Positions 34,561 to 48,700 are shown, counted from the stretch's first letter. The stretch is 64,000 nt of DNA from Sipunculus nudus (GCA_026874595.1 CM049322.1:31127340-31191339), one strand, 5' to 3'. Notes: generated from the sequence alone by a model not told the origin. Program-made: numbers and translations.

Positions 34561-34802
34561 TCGTCAGGGGGCAGCACCTTACACCACGAATCCTGGGTGG
34601 CCCAGATTGCCTTTCAGGACAGCTTCCCCTATGAGAAGTTTTATTACAGTTTGATCACGTGATCTAATGTGATATGGGCATGTTTTGATTCACTATTCGG
34701 GTGTCATGTAGATAAGACTCACATTTACATATCATCGTTACCATGGAGCCTGTTTGAAGGTCACGACACCGGCGACTGTCAGTGAGTGAAACATATTACC
34801 TC
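34561..34802 (+). repeat. Intergenic block repeat, copy 2
   Basis: It has GGGGCAGCACCTTACACCAC and CGTTACCATGGAGCCTGTTT. Both this copy and copy 1 are followed by CACCAGGTGTCAG(T/C)ACT (34874 and 31128), so the duplicated unit may be longer than the block itself. Confidence 0.6.
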
Positions 34803-37720
34803 AAGGTTTATATATGTATATATATATGGAGACTCTTTCATTTTATTCCAGCATATTAATATATTTTAAATGCACCAGGTGTCAGTACTGTAAACTATGT
34901 AACACACATTTCGATTCGGGATGAGTGGGAGGACATGGTAGGGCGACACCAGAAAGGTTAATAATTAGGAAGACCACGAATTACAAACTATCGTATGAGC
35001 ACAACTTTATAACTCTACTTAACATGGCATATGTGATATCATTTGTTAACATTCACATAAACACATTGCATTCATTCCTACAGGAAGGACATCATAATCA
35101 AGGTTCTATTGACAATCCTTGTACTGCTGAGCGGTAGAATTTTGTCATTTGGTCAGTCGATTGGATTAAAAGTTGCCTCATTCTGAAAGTTTTCGAGTAT
35201 TACCTTTCAGTCTATAGTATCCACCGAAACGGAGTAACGGGTATACTATGTTTGCATGCCGCCCCCGCCGCCGTGTTTGTTTCCGGAAGAACTCCCCTGA
35301 GACCCCTGGACAGATCTTCCTAAAACCATATGAACTGTTACCCAAAGACTTAAGATTGGTGACGTCACCTAGGACCCTTTCTGCGTCTAGGGAGTAGCGT
35401 AATGGATACCTTAGTTTCTTACACACACTTAGTCAATCCATTAATCTATTTTGGATGAATATTAATACTAGCTATGGCTTAAACAAGACACCTACCGGCA
35501 TTGTTTCGTATAATACATTGATGCCCTTATCTCAGGAGTGGTTTGACGTATCGGCCTGAAAATTGACATGTAAAATCCATATTGGACAAATTCTCGTACT
35601 CAGAAGTGGTTAAAGGTGAGAGCCTGAAATTATGTATGTCCTTAGATCTTACATTGCTCTATCTTTTGTACAGGATTGATTGCGAAAGCTAAATCCCTTG
35701 TTGAGTGGTGTCCATCTGGTCATCTGTTTTTGGTGAAAATCACAATTACCTCGGGAGTGCAATGTTTGATGTATCTGTTTGATGTATCAGCTTGTCCACT
35801 CATCTTGATTAGTTTTCTCATGCACAAGCCAAGTGGCCCCACGTACAATCTATTATTCATAAAATACATTCGTTCTGAAAGTTTGCATGTCCAAAGGAAT
35901 CATGTTTAATCTTGTACACATGACGGGTCGTGCCACCTCCATACCTCCTTCGATACTTTGGCATCTTTGATGCCACAAATGTAAGGGCTGCCTCACCTTA
36001 TCCAAGCTTCCGTGAATCAGTGAATATTTGTAGTAGCTTATCGACTCCCCATGTTCTAGATTAGCAAGCAACATGTACAACAGCTTAACCAAAATATGAA
36101 AGCATCAGAGATGTCTTCTCATAAACACCCATACCAACATCCCTCCTTAAAAAGATCTTTTTTATACAATAACGTATTTTAAGGCTGGACATCTAACCCA
36201 AAAATAATTTGTGAAATGTATGTCAGCTGTATAGGTGATTGAGATACGTACCGGGGTGTAAAGCTTGTGTTATGCTGAAATTACATTACACCAGCCGGTT
36301 TTAATTTTACTATAAAAATATATTTTCCTTAACCTCTTAGAATCATCATCTTTTCTAAGGTTGAGGTATACGTGGCATTTTAGTTAATTCATCACAGTCA
36401 TGGTCCAGCACGTTTAGTCATCAACTAGCCTTATGAGTTAATAGGGTATGAGTAAGATTTTAAAATATTACTCGTCGATTTTAACTCAGTACCTGCAAGT
36501 GAAAGACTCTTTTGCCAAGAAAGTAATCAATTTGAAACAAAAATCGTCAAGAAAATCAGGTTCGCTCAATATCGCCCGCCACTTTTTTATATAATTTTCT
36601 GTTGGAGGTAACCGCCTCTATATTTTATGTGCAAAACCATCATAAATGATTATTTTCACGGCTTTCCATTTATTTGGGGCAAGTCTGGCAACTTCATATC
36701 AGATTATGTATCACATGTTAACCCTGGTCAGCCAACCCTGGATGGAACTTACTGGTATGGCAAGGTTTCCGACGGAGAGTGCGACCATTCTGATGACAGT
36801 GATGTAACCACAGATTGTCTCCTGAAATCGACCTATTTATTGTAGAACTGTGGGTGAAAGACATGCATTGGCCTAAACCGATGTCTGATTTGGACCCACA
36901 CCTCCCAGTGCACCGGCTCAGTAATCAGACATAAAAACACACTCAAGCACCGTAACAGATCCAATCGCCAGATCTACCAAGAGTACCGAGGTTTCAGAGC
37001 GGTATGATGAGTGCTTGAAACACTGAATTTTACTTAAATTACCCGCAATTTAAATGTTCTCTACTTAATCTTAACGACTTTAAGACTAACTTACGTTTTT
37101 GAAACTAAGCATTGGCCCATGGCCTGGCATCGCCTTTTATTTTTGTTCTATTTTTACATCATCTGAGTGTGAACATACCTCCTTAATGCCCTGAAATTAT
37201 TTTCTTGAATTGGTTGTTATATATTTTCTAACAGTATATCAGGTCCTTCCGTTAATGACCCCCCCTCCTAAGAATACATATATAAACAAAAACACCATAA
37301 ATATTTACAGTTTATATGCAACGAATATATGCAACATTAATTTCGATGGTTAACTCAACATGACGTAATACTTGCAGACGGAGGTTGTAAATATAAATAA
37401 AGTTTCACACAAAAAAATCATTAAGTTTTATTTGCCATGGTAAACCGTAACATAGTTAAAAGGAAAGACAGATACACAAGATTAAAGGTTGCACCGAGAA
37501 AGGAAGCTGGTACATTCGTTGACGCCTAATTTTTGGTAATGTTATCTCCAGGTTAAAACAAAATACCATTTTTAGGCGAATACCATCAACATATCATAAG
37601 CTTTCTCTTTTACGCTTAAATAAATATTATATAGGATTGCATAATACACAAGTATTAAGAAAACTATCATTACTCGTCCTATATAGAGACGAAGAGAGGG
37701 TAACTAACAAAGGATTCCTC
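34803..37720. other. Intergenic sequence
   Basis: No gene is recognised. The short frame at 36627-36845 has no paired exon or domain. A GC-richer patch lies at 35240-35400. Confidence 0.55.
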
Positions 37721-37955
37721 CAGGGGCAGCACCTCACAGCACGCATGATCTGGGTCTCTGCAGTCATTGTTCAGTGAACAGAAAGTTAGAAATAAGAGCT
37801 CATATAAACAGGGATCAATAGCTATGTTAATGTCGTCTGTCACGAAGTATGCTTCAAAATAGCAAAGACTGATATGCTAATAATGCCGTTACCATGGTGC
37901 TTGTTTGCGGCTTCTGACATCTCCGACTTGGGGCGAGCAAATGTGCTGTTTCGTG
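37721..37955 (+). repeat. Intergenic block repeat, copy 3
   Basis: It has GGGGCAGCACCTCACAGCAC, GTCGTCTGTCACGA and CGTTACCATGGTGCTTGTTT in the same order and orientation as copies 1 and 2. Confidence 0.6.
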
Positions 37956-38427
37956 GTGAAGACCTATGCATGCAAATATGGTGAATCAGTAATTGTCTGA
38001 CAGTTATAATGAATAATTAGGCGATATAATCTCAAAATATAAGAGCATTTGTTTGAAGTGTTTAGCATGGCCATATATATATGTGCATCCCCATTATATG
38101 CAAATAAAGATAAACAGATAAGTTTATAACAACCTTTAACTTAGATAAAATTGACGGCGGTAGCACTCGACGATTGTTACTTAACTCTTCTGGGTTTCCG
38201 ACTAGGGGATTTCCACTTTGAATGCAATAAATGATGTCAGTTGTGTCCTAAGGAGCTTGTTTCTCATTCATTCCGAAAATCCCCGAGGATTTGACATTCT
38301 TTTGCGATGGGTCTATCTCAGCGTCATCTATCAGAAATGACTCCAGTGTAATCGGCCAATGTTAACCCGGCCCATGGAAAACCCGACCCCTACGAACCAG
38401 GCGAAAATCCTGCCGACCTGTCCAAAA

Positions 38428-38610
38428 AAATGGGGGCCTGGATGGCTGAGTGGTAAATGCTGGCGACCCGGGTTCGATTCCTGGTGTGGCTATAAGAATG
38501 GGTTGTAGTAGCCCGTCCAATGCCGGTTGTCTCCTCCGGGTTCTCCGGTTTCCTCCACTCATACAGACTACATACAACTCAGTATTTACTATGTTCGCCT
38601 TAAAATATCC
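38428..38610 (+). mobile_element. tRNA-derived SINE, copy 3
   Basis: This is the best preserved copy. The A box is TGGCTGAGTGGTAAATG, the B box GGGTTCGATTCC. The body contains GGGTTGTAGTAGCCCGTCCA and a CTCCGGGTTCTCCGGTTTCC segment. The tail continues to about 38610. tRNA-derived SINEs with this layout are known from molluscs. The family name cannot be set without a library search. Confidence 0.8.
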
Positions 38611-38834
38611 TGGATCAACCAAAACCTACTCAATCTGTCAAACTGTTTCGTTGCTGAGGGAGCCAGGGGGGGCCGGATTGTCTGGAGACCTGTGACTGAC
38701 TCGAGCCCTGACTTCACTTTTAGTCAATCAGTGTCCCGATGCAAGAACATGTTAGTAGCAAAAATAACTGTAAAGGATTCACACAGTGTTGGAGTCCGTT
38801 TGTGGATCTGGCCCATCTGCCGATGGGCTTGTCC

Positions 38835-39312
38835 CATATGAGGATCCGTAATTGGGTTGGCTGCCGATCTGCAGATGGGCAGCCCAATAACGGATTAGAT
38901 ACCATGCACTTTCTGGCCCATCTGCAGATAACCGATATTAGTTTTTGTTAGTAAAACGTTATTATTTTATTATCTTGATGACTTTTGTACTCAGACAATT
39001 ATTTCTCAGAACTTAAATGTGTTTATTGAAATATAAATCACTATCACAGCCTTACATCAATAATTTTATCATCAAAATTACATAGATGTGCATAGAAAAC
39101 TACATAGATGTGTATTCAGTGTTACAATGCCCTATTTAATAACTTTTTACACACAATTCTTAATTAGTCTGCATTGCATTCGTGTGATATTAAAAGTTTA
39201 ATGAGGTTTACTTTTTACCAAATAGTAAGTAAAGCTGCTGCAAAAAAATCTCACTTACATTACCACATAGATATTTGGCTGCTGATAGGCAGCCAAATAA
39301 CGGATCCTCATA
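38835..39312. mobile_element. MITE-like element with palindromic ends (about 480 bp)
   Basis: The left end CATATGAGGATCCGTAATTG plus GGTTGGCTGCC is inverted at the right end as GGCAGCCAAATAACGGATCC plus TCATATA. A further GGCAGCCCAATAACGGAT lies inside near the left end (about 38878), and CCCATCTGCAGATGGG-type palindromes flank it. There is no coding sequence. Confidence 0.6.
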
Positions 39313-39367
39313 TATATATGCCAGTCCTTGTCTGAGAGTTTGAATGTAAAATAAGGCGATTATATAA

Positions 39368-39378
<11 letters not shown>

Positions 39379-39409
<31 letters not shown>

Positions 39410-39420
39410 GTGTGTGTGTG
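39379..39420. repeat. (TG)n microsatellite
   Basis: TG repeat of about 40 bp; cysteine/valine frames across it are artefacts. Confidence 0.97.
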
Positions 39421-40247
39421 TACATACACATCACCACGTCACGTGGCGATCGTACATGGCAAGTTCAAGGTTTCTCTTTTCATCTCGCTCTTCTTATGTG
39501 TTTCTCAGTTATGTCCGTTCGCCATGGTTTGGCATGTAGTCCATGCTTGCACACACAGAATATAACAACGTATAAAACAGGCGAACTGGAGAAAATAAAT
39601 GCAAGTGTGGAAATGATTTTCCTTGGAAATATTTGTTCAGCATAAATGATTTAATAGCGTGAGGTACTGCATATATTTCCCCCCATATTTATGTACTTTA
39701 AGCGTAATCCAAAACACCATGTGGACTAGTTACCCTTAAAATTGATCATATGTATACCCATCTTCTATGATGCATACCTGTACCTGTCCTTACTTCTCAC
39801 ATTAACGCATATGGATTTTCATTCAAATACAACTGAAGAAACCAAAGTGAACAACGTGAACATACAGATAAATCCAAATTTTATTTCAATATCTAAAACC
39901 GATATCCAGACCCAGGACGGATATATTGTAGGAGAGGACCCAGGCTGCAGAATTACCCCATACTTAAGTGTTTTTGATGTGTCAATGAACTATTGTTTTA
40001 ATCATAATATTAAATATACCCATTGTTCGTACATTCCTTACCCCCTACTTATTATAATAATGATGGATTATAAGGATATAAGGATAGAAAACAGGAGCGC
40101 AATCTCATTGTGCATGTAGCGAGGTCTGATCATACATTATAAATCATTCCATACATTTCAGAACATACACTTGCCAAAATGGCGACTTAATACATTTAAC
40201 TTGTATGATGGGAGTTGAAATTCCGAGCTGGGATATCACGTCGAGAA

Positions 40248-40249
<2 letters not shown>

Positions 40250-40292
<43 letters not shown>
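40250..40292. repeat. (GA)n microsatellite
   Basis: GA repeat of about 42 bp. Confidence 0.97.
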
Positions 40293-40293
<1 letters not shown>

Positions 40294-40699
40294 GAGTTCC
40301 TGCAGTTGGTTACATACATTTACATGGTTTCAACATCTAGATCTCGGTATATGAAGTGATTCTCATTGTTACATCCCGGCAAAATGATTATATCTAAAAT
40401 AAATATTTCTTGCAAACTCTTTAAAATTGTAATTTATGAGCTGTCTCAATTGATTCGGATACCCAGAGCCGCGTTCAGGATTCGAAGAGGGATTATCAAT
40501 AATATCGACTTAGCTATATCATTTAGTGGTATAGTCGATCTCAAAGTACTTTTGAAAGGGTCATATCAAGTAAAATTGAATAAACCTATTCACCTTAAAG
40601 CGGCTAAGACAAACGCCTTGAAAAACACACTAATCGCACACTGGCACAAAAAATTGATTTGTTTTCCAGTGGGGGTAGGGATTTCTATTTACATTCATG

Positions 40700-41275
40700 G
40701 TTGTATAGGTGCAGCTAAGACACACTTATGTAAACTGGAAGTTAAAAAAAAAAAAATAAAGCCCTCAGAGCAGCCTTAAGAGTTAGTAGGTTCACTAAAA
40801 CATCAGAACTAAGAGCACGCACAAACACACCGACTGTTTTAGACTACATGATAGAACAATCCGTCAATTCTTACAACAGGATAAAACACATAAACTCAAT
40901 ACAGATCTTAACAAATGACCTGGGCATACAATAGCCCAAAATAAATTCGTTTCTCCTCTAGACATAATCCTACCACATCCTTTGTAGAAAGAGACTAACA
41001 TCACATCCACTAAGCAAACAGGCTTTTCAAGTCAGCTTGATCTTACCTTGCACCCAGTTTAGTTTTTATAAACCTTAGCTATTTATAAAACCTTAGTTTT
41101 TCATCTCTATCTCCTCTGATTTTCTCCTAAATTTTGGGCCGAATAGTAAATGGATAATAATTAAACATTCAATTAGGTATCATCTTTGTCTTTGCCGAAT
41201 GAGCGCCTAGAGCGGGGGTCCCTGACTTCCTCAACTACGGCACTCGAGCGCCATATTTTCCTTCTTTAATAAATA
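40700..41275 (+). mobile_element. Jockey-type retrotransposon, 3'-terminal copy B
   Basis: It matches the 3' end of copy A (reverse complement of about 7005-7560). The plus strand encodes KALRAALRVSRFTKTSELRA and TPTVLDYMIEQSVNSYNRIK, the usual C-terminal region of Jockey-clade ORF2. A non-coding tail ends with CTCAACTACGG and GCGCCATATTTTCC. It is 5'-truncated, as is common for such elements. The sequence just before 40700 does not align with copy A. Confidence 0.85.
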
Positions 41276-42231
41276 AGTACCGAGGTTGTGACTGAATGTA
41301 CACATCGGTCTACAATTGCGCATGTATGTTGTGTGAAATGTTCATTTCGAGGATGTAAAACACTACGGTTAAGATTTCTTGAATTTTAAGTAGTCAGCTC
41401 TCCATTGAAAAAGCAGACTGTTCACTTTGCCGGATGAGACGACTATTATAATGGTACTGTGAGTATCGAAGATGCGAATCGCTGATGGGGAATGAGGTTA
41501 TGAGAGCTGAAAAATATGTTTATATGGAATTAATTTATGGTTGGGTAGAAGATGATGTATGATTGTGCAGATAATACATATAACAGGGCCTGTAAAGGAG
41601 AAAATAATAACTGTCTGTAGATGAATACTACCACTTACCATATATTTTGGGGCTCGTACTCCTAACCCCCCCTTCAGTTTCGCCTTACAGGCAAATGAGA
41701 AAACTGTGTTTTAAAACTGTACACAAGATATTGCTGCATTTGAAATTTTGCAATGAACAGGACTGGTGTGGCGTTTGTAAATGAGATTGGCATACCCCCT
41801 CCTGATGTTGCCTCACAAACGGTGCATCAAACCAATCATGTATAAATCAGCATCCATTCAGTAGCTCGACTACTGACTTTCAAAAACCGTAAGAATTTAT
41901 AATAGTAATTAATACATATTTGTTTTTAGAAACCGTTTAATGTACCTTGGTTTATTAACGTGGGACTTTTTAAAATTTTAATTATACTTTTAGTCTTAAT
42001 AATTGCATAATAAATTAAGTGTGATATTGATCTGGCCATGTTTTAGTTCAAGAAAATGCCCAATTCCTTTTGTATTATGTGTTCAATGTGTGCATGTATG
42101 CGTTTGAAATTTATTCATGAAGAATTTAAAACAAGGGGTTATCTATATGTAACGTTGAAGATAATACATTACATGGTATATTACAAATATATTGCGTACT
42201 GCAGTGGCCATAATTTTATTCTGCATCAACT
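41276..42231. other. Region upstream of gene 2
   Basis: AT-rich sequence without a visible gene. The frame that runs into the gene 2 signal-peptide exon stays open upstream of its first ATG, but that part shows no protein-like character. Confidence 0.5.
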
Positions 42232-42237
42232 TATAAA
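42232..42237 (+). promoter_or_regulatory. Possible TATA box of gene 2
   Basis: TATAAA lies 85 bp before the first candidate ATG (42317). It would place transcription start near 42262 and give a 5' UTR of about 55 nt. In sequence this AT-rich the match may be chance. Confidence 0.25.
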
Positions 42238-42316
42238 TTATCATAAAAACTTCCAGTTGGACAACAAAAAATTAGACAATACTTATTACTTACTTTTGCA
42301 GGATAAAATCTTGAAG

Positions 42317-42410
42317 ATGACCGGGTGTTGTACACTTCAAAGAACACAGAATCCAGAGATGTTGATCTACATTTGTTTAACTCTCTCATATCTGACATGG
42401 TTTTCTGCCG
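42317..42410 (+). CDS. Gene 2 exon 1: signal peptide
   Basis: Two in-frame ATGs, at 42317 and 42359, are possible starts. From the second the protein reads MLIYICLTLSYLTWFSAG, a clean signal peptide with a likely cleavage after SA. The first adds MTGCCTLQRTQNPE. The exon ends at 42410 before GTAAGT, leaving one base (phase 1), which is the phase needed for the Ig exon at 53120. Confidence 0.72.
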
Positions 42411-42659
42411 GTAAGTAACCAAGACATAAGTTTATTCAGTTATTCCCAAACATTTAAGTTCTCTAAGCTTTTCATTCCTTATAATTATACTTGATCCAGT
42501 CGGAATCATGGGATGTACAAAGAAATTTGAAATATATGATAAAACGTTTTTCCAGCCATTGAAACGAATCTTTCATATGAAAAAAAAATAAATCATTACC
42601 GAATACAATTTATATCACCACCGAGATAAATATAGATGTAGAGGGTAATATGTATCAGA

Positions 42660-42720
<61 letters not shown>

Positions 42721-45700
42721 TCCGTATCGATACCACTGATTCACGCTATGCGATCATCAGGCGAATGCACACACTTGTTGTACTAGGTGTATTAAAGCCT
42801 CGGTCACAAATACCTTTACGAACGCCTACGAACGCCGTACAAACGATTATTTGACAATTCCGCACGGCCGCCTTACGGCGACCACATGTGAATCCAGCGT
42901 TAGTAGACCGTTCGTAAGTTCGTAGCCAGGTCGATGGTCTTGTCCAAGATTTTCCACGAACGCCTCACGAAACCCCTAGTCGTACGGCGGGCGTTCGAAT
43001 GCCTTATGAAGGACGTAGGAGCTGCGCAAGACGTACGCGGAATATTTACGACCATGACACCATTCCAGAACCCAACATTCTTATGATGGCCGTAAGGATG
43101 CCGCAAGAACACATTAATTTGTTCTTGAAGGCCCCGTACGGCGTTCCTACGAACGCCGCACGAACGGAGTTTCGCACGGCTTCTCTTTAGGCGACAGTAA
43201 GGTGTTCGTGAGGCGAAAGTACGCTATTCGTACGGCCTTCGTAAGAGTATAAGCTGACCACCTGTGTATCATGGTTTGTCGAGTTTCAAGTCATCATTGA
43301 CTCTACTTGATAGTATTATAAGAGACATGAAAGGAAAAAGCAGCAGGAGGGGAAATAAGAGAAGGGGGGGGGGGAGATGAGGAGGAGAGGGAGACAGATA
43401 TAGGTGCAGAAATGCAGGAACAGCAGGCTGTGGTTGTTGCTGTTGAAGCAGAGACTGTGGAGACGGAAGATGCTGAGTTAGGACCCGAAACTGAGGACGG
43501 AGAAGAGACAACCGGGAAACAAGAGAAAGAAAAATACGAATATGATGCAGCAACTGAGTAAAGACTGGTTGAGTTTTTCTCAGAAAACGAATGTTACTAT
43601 AATAAAGGATCGGATAAATATGCAAATACTAAATACAAGAAGAGGCTTCTTGAATATTTGGCCAGACACTTAAACACTACTGGTGAGTGTCGCTGACAAA
43701 TTTATTTTTTTCTTGCATCTATCCTTATTAGACTTGTGGCAAAAAACATTCTTGTTCTTTTAAATTCTTACCATGTTCTTTGTATATGTAAACCAAACAA
43801 AAAGTTTCACAAGTTTGATCCTAAATAACTCAAAAACTATATTCTGAATGAACCTGAAAATCACATTACGACGGACCTGACCGATGTACCGTCTGTTGAA
43901 GTATTGTTTTATCTTATATTGATAGTTTGTTGTTGGAATTTTGTTTTTGAAATAGGTTTTTACAACATTGGCCATGGTGTGTCTTCCTTAAAATTGCCAT
44001 CAGTTGCTGTGAGTTTTATGTTTTATATTTGTGACTGGATGTACACATTCCCTTTTATTATTTTAGCCTTAAAGATCACCAAGAGGTTTGCGGGGCAACT
44101 CACCACAGTGGGAAAGCTGCTTCATAAGCCAAAGTCTGGCTCCAAGTCCAAATCCCTTACCACCAGGCAGAAGTGGTAGCTAGCAAACTTTGGCTTCTTG
44201 AGGGACCACATCAGACCCCGCACACACACGCACGACACTGGGGAGGTACGCACTACTGTTACATCTAGACTTATCCCTTCTTCATTCATAATTACACATT
44301 GTTTCAAGTATGTTTAACACGGCATGAAATACATGGTAATTTTTGACTGTATATGTATATCCATGTATATTATTTGCTCTGCTTGCAGTTGCCTGTGGAC
44401 GAGGAAGAAGAAGGTAAGGATGATGACGTGGAGGAACTAGAGGTGGCATCCATCGCTTCCTCACAGAAGGCGTCAGCCTCAGAAGGCCACAGTACCAGCC
44501 GGGATGGCAAGCGAGCAAAGGTTTCGTCCACAGGCAGCAAAATGGAGGATGCTCTCCTCACGTTTTTGCAAAGACCACGGACTTCAGAGTCGCTTGTAAA
44601 GAAGGTACGTATCATTCGCAATACAATTGTGTTTATAAGCCCGTCGTAAGATGTGGCATATTATGTAACCGCCTTTGATGGATGGCATATCCTTTGAGGC
44701 GCAATATCTAAAGGTTGCCTCAACATATTACATTTCTCCTACCTAGGTACAGAGGAAGGTGTCCTCCTGCACATTTGAAGTATGGCTGATCGTAAACCTT
44801 TTTTATGATTACATGGATTGTTTAATTTTAGCATACAGCCTTTGTATGGAAAGGTTGTTAATGCTTTAATACGAATGTTAACCTCGCTCTGAAATTCCCG
44901 CCGATGGGCGAATTGTTACAGTTTGGCTCTTGACAATGTATGATATGTTTGTATTTATGTCCTTTTAATGTTCTTTTCTCTGCAGATGCAGGAACCGGAA
45001 CAATGGCCAAAGAGATGACAAACTAGCCTTCGGCCAGTGGTTCACCACGAAGATGCTGAAGATCCCTGAGGAGCGCTGGGACGAGTTTGAGGATGAGGCA
45101 CAGGCACTTCTGGCAAAGTATACACGCCGGCAACTGCTGCAGGAGCCATCGTGGTTTCAGCAGCAGGAACCGCAGTAGTCACAGACGCAGCCGCAGCATT
45201 CGCAGTGGTCCCAAACCCAGCCGCAGCAGTCACAATGGTCTAATGTAACGGTGCAATCACAGCCGCAGCAGTCGACGTGGTCCCAGCCGCAGACGCAGCA
45301 CCGGGCCCAACCGCCCCTGAATCAGTGGGCAGCATGGCAACCTCAGCCTCATCCCAATGATCTGAACCAACCCCCGCGCAGCAGCAGCACACCTATACAG
45401 CCGAGTCCTCTTCCTCTGGTAAATATCAATAATTCTTCCGTTTAAGCTACTTTTTAGTTTTACAAGTATTTCCTTTAAAAAGGCCTTCATCATGTTAAAA
45501 AAACATTTATATTTATGAATAATATCTTTCTGTTTTTCAGCCTGTACTGTCCCCTAGGCCCCATTCGGCTAGCAACCGGTCCAGTGAGGATCTGTCCAGC
45601 ATATTCACGCAGAGCTATATGGGGATGATGGAAACAACAACCAAGACTTCGCAGACAGGGTCGGTTCAATTAAGTGGCAGCCTCAACACCCCTAATCATT

Positions 45701-48700
45701 CGAAATAACGCAAGAGCAGGAGAAGGACGACAAAGAATTGGATGCCCCTCAGTCCTAGATGATATTGTGAAAACTTGCCCAGGACTTGTAGCGATTTCGG
45801 CCCTGGTTGATATTCTTTCCGCATTTCATCTCTGTTTTAAGTCTGCTTTTTAGGAAATCGGCATACTGAGCACCATTTCAAGACTGTTTTAAGAAGTGTT
45901 GTAATAACTGTGTTTTACTTTTGTTTTCTTTTTATTTTGCTGTATTTTCGTGAAGAAAAAGCCAGGAGTTGATTGGCCCTAGTAATTTTTGGCCCCAGTA
46001 ATTCACTAGTTGATTAACATCGTATTCTGATGAATGTTCAACCCCTCAAATGTAACAATTTACGTGTTTAAAAAGAAAGGGTATTATTTTAAATTTATGC
46101 CCGTCTTAGCGGCCTGTTATCACTCCGCATGTTCTTGTTCATTTGAGAATGAGGTATAAAAAACAGTTAGGCTAACCTTTATTTTACATAAACGTTATTG
46201 ACAATATGTAAAAAAACCGTAGTAAATACCGTTTTACTCTGTTTTAATATGCATCTAAGGGTAATGTTAATATGCTAATAAGATCGTTGGACTTCCCGGT
46301 ATATTTAGAAGTTATTAAGCATGTATGCAGAAAACCAGGAAAACAAACAAATCCGGTGTTTGTGGAAAGTTATTTCTTTAACAAATGAATTGTTCAACGT
46401 GAAATTTGGTCTTTATCTTTATTTCCAGTAGAAAGATGATACAGTAATGTAAAGTAATGGACATGGGTGAAGGTATTCAACAAATACAGTTCTCCTTTAA
46501 ATTTTTAACATTACACATGTAAGAAGATTATGTTACTAGTATTATTGGACTTCGGACATCTTCAAGTTTTTTTCCTTTAATTCTTTTTGTACTTGTTGGG
46601 AAACTTTATGACATGATTCCTATAACTTCGACAACCACCAGAAATACGACCACTTTTCCTGGTCTTGAATTAAAAAACAAGGTAAAATAATTAACCAACC
46701 CGATATAACGACCACATTAGATAGTCCCAAAGGTGGTCGTAATTGTGGGATTCCTATTCAGCAATGATTAGATCTTCGTCTCATAACATTAATATACTCA
46801 AGAACACACATCTATTTCTTTATATAGCAGTTAGCAAGCAGTCACAATACATGAGCGTCTCAGGAATCTACTCCAATGATGGCAAAAAGTACATAGTTCA
46901 TTCCATGTTCACGCTCCTATCCTGCCACGGCAATCGCCCGATGTCGCTATTGTAATAATCCGACAGGTAGTTCCTCTGCATTTTACCTTCACGGGTCAAA
47001 TGACATCCGCCAACATTCTGCGGGTCAGTCAGTGTCACATGTTCACGCCAGGCGCCTGGGATTAGATTCCCACTCTCGTCCTCCCGGTCGACCTCATTGG
47101 CCTGAGCTCGTGGATTTCGAGTACGAAGTAGGTTGTGCAAAGTGAGACACGCCTCCACCACGAAAGTAGCGTTCCTTGGTTGTAGCTGGAGACAAGTCAG
47201 CAGACATATCCATCTAAGTGCCAAAATGCCAAAAGCGTTCTCGACAACTCTCCCGCACGGGAGAGTCTGTAGTTGAAGACTCGGTCTTTGTGTGAGAGTC
47301 CCCTCTGGCTGTAGGGTTTCATCATCCAAGTTCTTAACGGGAACGCATCGTCCCCGATGATCAAGTAAGGCACTGGTCTGTTGTCGTTGGATAGGGGATA
47401 AGGGTCCGGTAGCCCGAGCGCGTTGTTCTTCAGAGCTGGACGAAGACGAGAAGAGTTGAACACTCCGGCATCAGAGGACGACCCCGATCCCCCCGTGTTA
47501 CACCAGATGAACTTGTAGTCACTGTCAACAAGTGTGATCGAAAAAAAAGCCCTTGTAGTTAAAGTAGTTGCTACCGCTCTTGTTCGGCTTCTTGATCTCT
47601 ATGTGTTTCCCATCTAAGGCGCCGCAGCAGTGGTGGAAATTCCATCTCTCGCTGAACTGGTTTGCCACCTCACACCACTGGTCTGGCGACGAAGGAACCG
47701 TAAACAACTCATCCTTGAAGGCCTCATAAATTGCTTTGCAGACCTAGGAGACACAAAGGGCACAAGAAAAATGTATTAAATATATGAATGTTTCTTTGGC
47801 AAAGTATATTGTGTGGGTATTTCATAAAATACAAAATGATAAATACCTTTGGTATAAATAGTGCAATCGTGTTGTGGGCCACCCGGAAGCTAAAGGAAAG
47901 GGCTGGTAACTATTCCCAGTCGCAAGAAAACGTATTGTTATTACCAACTTTAGCCCCGGCTCGAAAGGTCTTCTGTTCCTGTAAAGACACAAATTTAGAT
48001 TTTCTTATCTTATGGCAGGGGACTGCAGACGTGTAAATAAATACTATAAAGTAGAACACATAAAATTGCTTAAAAATTACACTTACTTCTCACTTTTTCT
48101 GATGAGTGGGGCAACACGGTGCAACACCTTAGCAAATTTGTTGCGGTCCATTCGGAGGAAGGCCATGTAATCACCCTCCGATTCGCGGTCCAGCTCAGCG
48201 AAGAGAGTTTCTTATTGCCCGTAGATATGACGCCTTTGAATCCATGGTCGCACCCACCATCTTCGTCTCCTTCTCCCTATCTCGTCTTGTCGCTGGCGAA
48301 AGAAAGCAGCGGCAACGACTGCTTGATCGTCTTCTGCTTCTTTGTCAAGCAGCTGCAGCTGTAGAAGCTGTATTCTTCTCGGGACGACTGCCATCTTGAA
48401 ATTATAACTATTTCACTTAAAATTTTCCAGAAGATGTGTTCATCAACTCGGACCCAGATTTCTGGATAGAGGATGTCTCCCCTTATACCCCGACGACATG
48501 CTCAAAAATTGTAAGATCTTCCTACCAACGACTTGAGAGTGCCGTGAGATGCATGTATGGACGCCGTACGTCCACCTTAAGACAACATATTTTCGTAAGA
48601 TGGCAGTAAGTATGCCGAAAGAAGATCCCAAGACACCCGTGCGAAGAACGTTAGAACTCTAAGACTTTCGTACGACAAAAATGATTTCATTTTCTCAAGA

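Noticed and set aside
36627-36845. 72-residue open frame with aspartate-rich end
   Set aside because: No paired exon, domain or conserved pattern could be seen.
39208-39645. Cys/Val/His-rich open frames
   Set aside because: They translate a TG microsatellite.
40366-40700. Open frame ahead of Jockey copy B
   Set aside because: The first part does not align with copy A and lacks RT motifs. Only the region from about 40700 is supported as element.
46898-48394. Host-domesticated transposase (HARBI1-type gene)
   Set aside because: Several frameshifts and a stop, plus the partner gene and subterminal repeats, show a transposon relic, not a host gene.
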